From Acanthochromis polyacanthus (taxonomy: Eukaryota; Chordata; Actinopteri; Pomacentridae): a stretch of 64,000 nt of DNA. The notes beneath the pieces are model-generated. The model saw only the letters and a program-made list of their open reading frames with translations. It made no database searches and was not told the DNA's origin. The translations under genes and the position numbers were made by a program. Below are positions 50,384 through 60,900 of this stretch, piece by piece. The first letter of the stretch is position 1, and the number at the start of each line of letters is the position of its first letter. The stretch covers positions 8,832,653 to 8,896,652 of the forward strand of contig NC_067131.1 of assembly GCF_021347895.1 (NCBI RefSeq), written 5' to 3'.

Positions 50384-51094
50384 TTTACATATATTTAAAA
50401 ATATGAACTTTTGTGGAGCAACATTAGAAATTGAAATGAAGCTGAAATATTTAAATGAACAATCTTAAAACTGAGGGCTTGTATTGCTTGCTCTGTTAGC
50501 CTCTATAATAATAAAAATCATTAAAAAGTATTCTATATGCAATTTTAGAAACTGTACATAAACATACGTATATGTATATCTACATATATAAATATAGGAT
50601 CTTAGCCTTAACAAGATTATTGTCAGATAAAGTTCGAAAATTGTATTTTCCTTAATATTTGAAGGTTTTTAATTCTTAATGTTTGGATTACCGAGGTACA
50701 GTCACATCATAAATAACTCTGTATGGTGTGAATCTCATTGTTGAAATTTGTAAAAGCCCTTTTTCAGAATAGTTCAATTTTTTTATTTGATTTTTTATTA
50801 ACTGTTTTCATACGTAAGTCATGGTAACTTGACTGCACTTGACTGGCCATTATGTTGAGCTTATTAGAATTGCATATTGCATGAAATAGTGCAAATAAAC
50901 TCCAATAATATAATACTCACAGGGCCATTTTGCATAATTCTGCATAATTAACTTACGATGCAGTATGTGCATTTTGCTTACACTGGGCTTTTTTTGCGGA
51001 AATAATGGATTCTTCCACCAGAACGAGTAAATTGCACCAAGAAGAACATAATTGAAGTATTAGCCTTTAACTTATGATGTTAATTGTGTTGTTG

Positions 51095-51620
51095 GGGGAC
51101 CAGGTGCGTCTGAGAGCGAAGCCCCGCCCACGTTTACCTTAAATGTCCATTGTACGGAACTATGATTGGCAGTGAGCTCCAGCTGCTTGACGGTGAGACA
51201 TGGCGGAGTTTTCAGCCGCACAGAAAGGGCTCCTCCAGAGTTTCAACACTTTCAAAACACGCCGAGAGGACTTCATTTAAGGACTGCGTCGCTTTCGAAG
51301 CAGAGCGGGGCTTAAAGAGGCAGGGACGTCGTTTATTTTTTCTTTTCTGTTTTTTTTTTTCGAGAAGGACGGAGCTGCGGTGGGTGAAAATGTGTTGTCA
51401 TCTTCGCGCAGTCAACAGCCTTGGGCAACAAATATGGCTACTTCTTGTGTATCCTTCAGTTCGGGCTCAAACCCGTCCCGACTGGGAGAGTTTCGGTAAG
51501 TAGTCCGAAGTGAAGTTGACTACCAGAAAGATTAAGAAGCTGGGTTTTTGTCCCCCCCCCCCCGAAGCTAAACCGAAACGGAGAGAGAGGAGGAGGAGGA
51601 GGAGGGGGAGAAGAGAGGAG
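51095..51620 (+). promoter_or_regulatory. dlg5: DLG5 CpG-rich promoter and 5'UTR
   Basis: CpG density rises sharply from about 51110. A GC box (GCCCCGCCCA) lies at 51121-51130. The region ends in a 12-base C-run (51552-51563) and a GA/GGA purine tract running to the base before the ATG at 51621. A strong GTAAGT donor at 51496 lies inside it. No TATA box is seen. The transcription start is not determined. Confidence 0.55.
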
Positions 51621-51918
51621 ATGGAGCCCAAACATAAAGAGTTGTTGGAGAAATGCTACCAGAACTTGGTGGAGTCGGTAACAGATGCGGACCGAGTTGT
51701 GGATGTTTTGGCTCACTGCGGGACCCTCAGCCAGTCTGAACGCTACGAGCTGGGACACAACTGCTCCTCCAACTCGGAAAAAGTGGACCTTCTGCTGAAG
51801 ATACTCATAAGTAAGGACAGGGACCATTTCGCAGAGTTTTGCTCGGCTCTGGAAGCGACGCACCCTCACCTGCACTCGGTTCTGCTCAATGGCATCGGAC
51901 CGGTGGATCACACAACCG
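51621..51918 (+). other. dlg5: DLG5 exon 1: CARD-like domain
   Basis: The 99 codons include LLEKCYQNLVESVTDADRVV, LAHCGTLSQSERYEL and KVDLLLKILISKDRDHF, the leucine-rich helical pattern of a death-fold CARD (six-helix bundle). The GTLSQSERYEL segment corresponds to GALSPGERRQL in the human protein. The whole domain lies in one exon, ending in phase 1. Confidence 0.88.
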
Positions 51919-54900
51919 GTAGGAGACAATCACAGTGTTGTTATTCAATTAATATCGCAATACAATCCACGGAAAGAGGGAAAACGCCATGTTAAATAAG
52001 TTTTAATGTGGCAGTATTAATTTTAATTACTGTTTACTTTGCTTGGAGTCCCAGTTGTCTTGATTTTTGGTTCTGATCCAACCTGTTTTCGATCCTCCCC
52101 CCAGAGCATGATCTAACTAACTGCAGAGCTATTGACCATATGACAACTTGATGAAGGGCATGACTTTTCCTTTGGGCAAGCATATAGAGGGAGAGGGAGA
52201 AAACTGCACAAGCATGTGACCTGATGCCTTTTTACACGCACACTACAGTGCTTGTTTCATTTGCCATGTCACTAAAAGCACAGCCTTTTGTGAAAGTATT
52301 TAATGGACTCAAAAAAAGAGCTAAACAATCAATTTAGTGACAGACAGGGCAATCTGAAGAGTGCGTGTCTGTGTGTGAAAGAGGGAGAATCAATAACTTA
52401 CTGTCAAAGTCAAATGAATGAGTGAAGTATTAAATGTGTGTTAATGCACCCTGCTCAGTGATTTACAATAGCGTCATGTGCAAGAGGCAGTACAATGGAG
52501 AGTGAGATGTCAGTTTGTTTTGCATTTTTTATGCATTTATTCATTGTCAATTCATCAGTAAATGACTATTTTATTAATTGCACCTAACTGTTTGGGCTCT
52601 GGGAGTTTATCTTACAGATCAAAGTGCTGAAGTTGCTCAGAAGGGCTCCAACAAACTATTACCATCATCCTCTTTTGTTCTATGAAGTGTTGAAAGATGC
52701 TCGTCATAGTTACCTTGAACCCAAATTGACTTCTTCACATTGCATTTGACTAATCGACAGTCCAATCCCAAATGAACGGTATATGGGAAAAATACCATGG
52801 ATTAGCAAAACTTTGCAGTTCTTGTGGCACTAAAATGAATTCAGAATAGTATTTCATTATACTGATCAGACAGCTTTTAATAGAATGACAACGACCGACA
52901 CATTAAATCTTATTCTACTTTAACATAAAAGACTTTTGTTTTGAGATAATGCACATTTACACACAATTTAACATCCTAACATACCACAGATTCCACCTGG
53001 ATGTCTTCTATGTTTCACCCTAATTTTATCTACTGTGTTGCAGTGATTTCGTTCATTCACATAAAAAGCAGTTGAGATGGAACGTATCTCTGCCTACTGT
53101 CTGATGATTTAGGATGTTTTTACTCTCCTCTACAGTCCATTCACCGTATATGTGAATCAGTCACTCTTTTCCACTCTGCAATGAATATTTCCAAATGTGC
53201 CTTTCTTCTCCACAGATAAATCCCAAATGCACTTGCCGTTTTTATGATGCTAATAAATTTGTCCTTAAATTCTGTGTAAGCTGATATGGTTTTCATTTAT
53301 ATCCCAGAACTTTTTGCTCTCCCTTCATAAGTAGTATACTGTTGGTGCACAGTTCTTGCTCTGGACCTCAACTACACTTTTGTACATCAAAAAACAAATT
53401 AAATGGTGCACTTTCTTGACTCAGCTTTTGTGTCATAGTCACTAAGCTGAACTGTGAGGTGTTAATTATGCATTTATCTTGCCATTATTTATAGGAGAAC
53501 AGAAGCTGCAGACTGACTTCTGTGTTTGTTTGTTTTTTCATTTTTGCCCTGCATTTTGCAGTTGTGCAGAGAGTCTAAACCTGAGTACTGGTGGACTTTC
53601 TGCTGCCGGAAAGGTTTGTACCTGAGCGTGTTCTGGGCTCGTCGCAGCAGCGTGATGCAGTGTGCAACTCCCTGCTGGTAGTCACACAGGACACAAATGG
53701 GCTGAGCTGGCTTTTGCTACTGGGCAGACAGGTTCCTCCACTACACAGCCAAAAGAAGGGCCTTTCCCCAGGAAAACAGTAGCTTGCTACAGCCTAGTAT
53801 GTTTTCAAATAATATGCGCAGTCAGCAGCCTGATCTAGTTACTCCCAAGTCACTTGAAGTCCCAAAGGGTGAAAGAGCTAGATCATCTTTTAAAGTATTA
53901 TCAATAAATGTGAGCTTTGCAAGTGTATCCCAGGACATTCTTAAATGTCAGCAATAGAAACGCTAAATGTAGCCTTTCAAAATGATCACGGAGCTCCAAA
54001 ATATTGACTTTGATGTGAAAATGATGCTCAGAATGCTGAACAAGGTGTGTTTTTCAGAGGGCCTTTTTGTATTTTAATAAAAATAAGATGCTCTATAGTT
54101 TTATATAACTGTAGCTTCAGGGCTTGACAGTAAAGACCTTTGTTTACAGATTGTTCTCACCTTTTCTTCAGGAACAATAACACGAAGACAGCACATTATA
54201 AGGGTGTGTATCGTGACTGGTGTGTTCACTTGGCTGTGCTGCGGCCCTGCGACGTAAGACTGGGTGTTTTGCAGTTGCAGTGTAAAATATGCGAGGCGGC
54301 TGTATTTCTTTATATCTTTCATTCTTGATTTTAGTAGGGAGAAGGCCTTTAGAGAGTCCAGTTTGTTTCCAGTGGAGTTGAACTGCTGCCACAGACAGTA
54401 GTTATTGCAGAATCAGTGCCTCATTAACTTTTATGTCAAAATGGATTTTACTGGATATTGTTTTTACACAAGAATGTCAAATGTCTACAGAGATGGCATT
54501 TTAGTTGCATTTTTTTCAATCAAAAGTTCTTCTACACATGCATGCTCAAATTCTAATTACTTGTTTTACATGTGTCATTAGTGACTGTGTGTTGTATTTT
54601 GAGCTCTGCCAAAACACGACTGACCTACACTCTTTGCTGTTCATGAACCTGTCTTGTGTTGACACAGATTGAAGACTGAAGTTACAGTTGCTGCTTTGCT
54701 AGCAATGGCAGGTCTTCAGGTTAAATGCTAATTGTAAACAAATCCGTTACTGTTGGACAAATAAGCCAAAGTACTGGACTAATTGAAATTCTGACTGGAA
54801 GATGGGGACAAGATAAGGAATCACCAGAGTTCAGACACTGAATATCTGCTCTACGCAAAGACTAACCGAACGATCGACAAGCTGACTAAAGTTAGCAATG

Positions 54901-57900
54901 TAAGCTAAATCTTAGAAAAGGACTTTCATTCACATAGTATTTGACATTATATGTACACTATGTTGAAACATTTCATATTACAAATGTAGTGGGGGGGCTC
55001 AGTGGTTGAAGTTTTGGGCTACTGATCAGAAGGTTGTGGGTTCAAGCAAAGCTGCCACTGATGGGCAATTGAGCAAGGCCTTTAACCCTAATATGCTGCA
55101 GAGGCGCTGTAGTGTGGCTGAGTTTGACCTCTGACAAGCTGGAATATGCAACGACTTCATTTTGTTCTTCTCTGTGCAATGATGAAAGAAAAAAAATCTT
55201 ATTTACCAGTGTCATTTTTCATGGGTAACATGTGGACATCAGGCTAAAGTAGGAAAAATATATTTAATGTTTCTTATGTGACATTTTGTAGTGTTTCTGC
55301 ATATTATTGTATGTATATAATACGGATAGATTTCACTAATTTGCATTTCATATGAACAAGTTGATAGAATTTCATAAGTGCTGGTTAATGTCTGCTTGAG
55401 TGAGCATATCACTTCAGATTTTAGCTTTTGATTCATGTTTGTTAAATTATCTTGCTGAGTAAATGTTTTGCGTTATGACTTACTGAAACTAGGTGACAAA
55501 TTGACAAGATGTTAATCTGTAACATTTCCTGAAGTTACTTATGCCAAAGTTGTTCAGAGTTTCCTTATGGACTCTTTACACCTATATATAATGATATTTA
55601 ACTTATTGTACAGCTGTCAGAGCAGAGTAGGAACATGCTCCAGCTTCCTTGGAAAGGGCACTGTATTCAGTGTTTTTCCATTCATTATCAGTGGAGCAGC
55701 GTGCCAGATGTGATTTTTGGATAGTATCAGCACTTTGTATCAGAGCTCATGTTTTAAACTTTAAGATAAATGGTGTTCATCCACAGACCAAACTCTCCTA
55801 CAAAAGACAGTCTCCTCCCTCTTTCACTTTTGTTCTTGTGAAGTATTTTTGGTACTCCAGAGAAAAATGTCTAAAGATCATCAAGAGGCTGTGACTGTAA
55901 CTAAGAGATCAACCTAAATGAGATACTTGAGTGGTGAAGGTCAGACCACAGCGAGGTCCTGGTCATATGACTTCCATGAAGCAGAAAAGTGAGGGAGCTA
56001 TGACACAGTGCACCTTGCCCATTGAGGCACTCTCTGCTCCGAGTCATGGGAAACTTAAGCTAGAGCGAGAACAAAGAGAGCTTGATCCATGGGATGCCAC
56101 GGTTCCTGAGGCACATCAGTCTTTTTTTTCCCTTTTTCTTTTAGTCCTTCGCTGGGAAAAAGAGGGGTGAGCCATGTTAGCTGGGCTCCTTGTAGTCTCA
56201 ACTCATAGTCTCCTTTAAATAGTGGGAACTCAGCCAGCCAGGGATTGATTTAGAGTACTGGGACGTGGGTAAATAGGATCGTTTGTCATGCTCCTGCTCC
56301 AAGTCTACACTAGACTTTACATCAGGGATGGAAGTTGCTGATTTAACTGAACTATAAGCTGCTCATTCCACAGCCAAGTAAGATCTCAGTAAATGTGCAC
56401 TGCTGGCTGTTTGATCAAGGCCTGTGCAGTCTTTTAAACCTCTCAAGCATCATTAAGATTCCCATTTTCTGAAACACTCTGTGTAGGGGAACTTATCAGA
56501 CAAAGAGTAAATGGCTGAGCAGTGCTGAATCAACTGAACATTAATTACCGCAGTTTTGCTAATCTATTAATGGCTTTCAGTTAGGCAAAATGCCAAACAT
56601 TTGCTTGGTTTTCTGTATTTTTATTTATATTGACAGCTTGAAGACTTCTGATTCTGCATTGTAGCAGCAATAATTGACCAATTAAGAAACTAGCTGATTT
56701 AGATGAAATGAATGCTGAACTATTTTGATAAGTGATTCATTTTTTGATTCATTTTTTGCAAATAAACCATAAATGTTATGTTCCAGCTTCTCTGATTTAA
56801 GACTTGACAAAGATTTTCTTTGTCAACTTTGACAGTAAAATTGCATATCTCTTGGATTTTGACTGTTTGTCCAATAAAACAATGAATTAGATGACGCCAC
56901 AGTGAAATTTCATAAAGTACAATGTGTATGTTTAACATTATTTAGATGTTTCATCGACAAAATGATGGCTTGCCGAAACGAAATTGCAGATATACCTATA
57001 TAAAAAATAACTGTTGGTCACACTGTCCACTTGAGTTACTAGATGGAGAAAGTAATGGCGGTCCAGCTCTATTTCTTCAGATTTCCTGTTATGTAAATTT
57101 TACGCATAGTGGCCTAAATCGTATAATTGGAAAAATAAATAAGTGAATTGCCATGAATGAAAACAAGCTGTTCTAGTTGTAGCCCTTCAGATTTTCCTCA
57201 AGAATTACTTTTACATTTGTTTGTCAGATAACATGATCGTCTTCATAATGCGTACTGTTGTACTGAAGCTTCCTTTCTGTACAGTTAATTATGAATCACT
57301 GTAGGCTATAAAAGAAGGGGCTTTCACAGGGGGGGCAGTGTGATGTTGTCAGAGGAGATAAAAGGAGAAGCTCTAAGGCTGCAGCCTCTTTGGGGCCCTG
57401 GCTAGTCAGTATTCAAGCTCCCTGCCCAACTGATAATTAGCTACACTCTGCTGTCAGCCCACAGGCCCGTCATCCCAAGTTGGGGAAAGTCCCACCTTAT
57501 TATTCCTCCAGCTGGCCTTTTTTCAGTAAAGGCTCCTGAATGTAACCCAAGCTGTAGAGCCTTGATGTACCATACAATGCTGGAGATAATCATCTGACTA
57601 TAATGCAGACATGGTCGAGTACACTCAGAGCTGACTTTAATGTTTTTGTTCCCCTCACAGGGTCCACTTACAGCGTCTTGTCCACCATGCCGTCAGACTC
57701 AGAAAGCAGCAGCTCTCTCAGCAGCTTAGGTGAGTGTGACTCATGGGGGTGTACAGATTTAAGATAAAGAAATGTCAAAGAAAAAAGATTATATTCCTAA
57801 AGAGAAAAAAAAAAAAAAAACACTGACTGTTCTGAGGAACCAACCACAGTTTTATAAATAATAGTCAGTTGCTGGCTGTTTAGACTCTGAGCACATGCAA

Positions 57901-60900
57901 GTGATTACACAGATGTGAGAAGGATTTAGAAACACAACGCACACACGCGCGCACACACACACAGACCTGTTTCATTTAGTCATTCTCTGAGGGAGAGAGG
58001 ATTTGACGGTTTCATACTAGCGAAAAGAAATGGAATCCGTATCAGTTGGTTGATATCTGTGTCATAAATTTACAAGTAGTGAGGTTAATAAATACAGCAG
58101 CAAGGTAGATGAATAATGAAGTACAATATTTAACTGGTTTTTGGCTTCAAGTAGGTCACTAGTGAAGGTGTTTCTTATATCTTGCTGAAAAGGAGAGCAT
58201 AGATTTTCAGCCTAGTAGCCACAGCTGACAGCTTTTGATTGGTTCGGTATTTTCTTGGTGTTTTATTTATTCTTTCTGGTCAAGTTTTTACTGAAATAAA
58301 CAGTCTAGATATCTTTTGAAAGCACACCTCAGTTGTACACTATCCATGGCTTGACTGAGCATTTTAAAGAAGGCAATGAAGCTGCTTTAACACCGCCATC
58401 GTTCGAGCTTTTTAAATGCCACATGCCACCAGTGACATGCTGACTCCCACAGGTACTCCTGGTCAAGCCTCCTCCCCTCCGCCTGCCCACATGGAAAGCC
58501 ACCAGGTGAACGAGAAGATGGAGACCGTTCTGTTCCAGCTGAGACACGTGACACGCGAAAGGGACGACCTACGCAAACGTCTGGCCCTCTCTTCACCTGG
58601 AACCACCTTCGATGACTGCAGGTACTGTTCCGATCTCATGCACCTAACTGCTTGTTTCCCAAAACTAACATTTACAGAAAAGCGACCCTGATCCTGTGTG
58701 TACCTGCACTTCTTGAATAGATACATTTTCCTTTCTTCATCTAAAAGCAATAACAAAAAGGGGGGGGAGGCTGTGGGGTTATGTGATGCAAAATTGTTTT
58801 AAGAAATGCTCAACTCTGTAAAAACACGGGGTAAACATACAATTTTAACGATGCTTCTCTATCCTCGTGCTCTCATAAGCACAAAATTTGCATGCTGTTT
58901 GTCTCACTCAAGCTTCTCACATCCTCCCATGTGGTGTCTTCAAACTAGATTTTGATGCATCATATTTTTCTTTTTCCTACTTCTCTCTTTCTCTCTCTCT
59001 GTGAAATAGACCAAACTCCAAAGCAGGTCATGACTATGAGCGTCTCAAGCTGCAGTGCATGAAGGCAATGGCAGACCTGCAATCCCTGCAGAACCAGCAT
59101 AGCACCACCCTGAAGAGGTGCGAGGAGGCTGTGAAGAAAGCAGACTTCTACCAGTAAGTGGAAGGCTTCTACAGGGACTCTGTAAATTTTTTAAGAGCCG
59201 GTGCATTTGTGCCGTATGCATTCATGCTCAGCCTGCAGGGTTTTAGATGCTACTCAGTTTGTCCTCTGCAATATTCACAGCAAATTGCATAGAACAGATT
59301 TTGTTTTTTGCAAGAGTAATAGGGATGAAGCCTTTATACCAATCCAAAAGCTGATGAGTTAAGCCTTGAAAAAAATCCTTGCGGCCCTTCATGAGTTAAA
59401 TTTTTGAGATTTTCAGTTTTTATTGTCTTCTTCGTCACTTAAATCCCAAGTCATATTTTCGGACCAAAGGTTAAGAGCAGAAGAGACTGAGTTACATCTT
59501 GATAAGTAATGCCCTTCTTCATGCCGAAGCATACTCTGTAACCATTATATGAACTCTGTGTGCATGGCACGACATCTGTGCCATGAGGATAATGCTACAA
59601 ACAGAGCATTTGTTGTCCGGCGAAATAAGCTGTGCCGAGTTGACATGAAGGGAAGGCTGGTCCATTTGTGTGATTTAATGATGCCATACTGTCTCCAAAG
59701 TGTAGGGAACCAACATCTGGCCCCCAATGCAAACAGACAGATGAAGGATTATTGCCACATTTAAGCCTCTCCTTCTGGGCCATGTTTGTACATCAGAGAA
59801 AGTCTTTATTTATTACTGTCCCATTTGCCTATGCACTTATCCATTCACACTAAGTACAGGGATGTGATTTTTTTCCGCAAATTCGCGGAATTCCGCTTTT
59901 TTTCAGGGATGGGAATTTACCGCGGATTTCCGCCGATTTCATTTCAAGTTTGAACACTTTGTTGTCGCTCACATTCATGTCTGTTGTATTGTACTTGGAT
60001 CAATAAGTCCCTTATCACATAGGTAAGCATTAACATTCGATTTATTGGTCATGTTAGTGATTCACATTTGTACAGTTCCCAGTTAAAGCATTGTTTTTGT
60101 TACTATAATTACAAAAATGATTAATTGCTTTCTTAATTGGTTAGATTTTTACTTATTTACCTGATCCTTTTGCAGTAGATGAAACTGTAAATAAACATAC
60201 TGTCCACATGGAAGTCGGCATGAAGTCAGTATCTAAAAAATTGTTGGCCCCCACTCAAGCAGCTCGCATAAAAATATGAGTGAGAATGAAATCATACTTT
60301 GCGATTTCCAGAAATTGTAACGTTATTTCTACGTTGTGCTGAAGTGATTAATTGATTGAAAGGAAATGACACTAATCAGCAATTCTACTAATCAGTTAAT
60401 TGTTGTTGGTGTGCACCTTTGAAGACTTCACCAAAGCTTCTGGGAAGTTTTGGGATTTATGTATTTTTTTACAACAGACTAAAAATCAATATATAAAAAA
60501 TCAGTGTTCTTTCATAAATCAGTGGTTGAACATTTGTTGTCTTGTGACATATAAAGCATTCTTGTATGTTTAGTGCTGTAATCCTGATGTGAAGCACGGC
60601 TCGTAATGCCTGCAATCCAATTGTACTTGTTGTGGTACTTCCACAGTACGCTGCACAGCCGTCTGGCCAGCGAGCACACCCAGCTGAAAGAGGAGCTGGA
60701 GGCGGTGAGACAGGACAACATCCAGCTGGTGAGGGAGCACAACCATGTGAAGCAGGCCTGCGAGGAGCTGAGGCGGCTACATGACGATGACCAGAGGGAA
60801 GTGGCTGATATGAGGATGCTGCACCAGCAGGTACCTGTGCAGTAAATCCCACCACCATTCACTGTTATGTACAGATGCAGGTTATAAGTGGATCTGCAAA

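Larger units (their letters stand above)
45996..51094. other. ANXA11-DLG5 intergenic DNA
   Basis: 5.1 kb with no supported gene. It contains a SINE with target duplication (47525-47911) and a composite CA/telomere-like repeat (50002-50383). The remainder is AT-rich with no recognisable feature. Confidence 0.7.

Noticed and set aside
51510..51620. N-terminal extension of DLG5 through an arginine-rich stretch
   Set aside because: The frame is open upstream but begins with GTG, not ATG; the first in-frame ATG is 51621, which aligns with the human start MEP.
51456..51929. 157-codon antisense frame over DLG5 exon 1
   Set aside because: Its polyproline part is the complement of the GGA tract and it overlaps a well-supported CARD-like exon; no similarity to anything I know.
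53500..53790. Possible extra DLG5 exon in intron 1
   Set aside because: The GC-richer stretch has no frame matching DLG5, and exon 1 joins exon 2 in correct phase without it.
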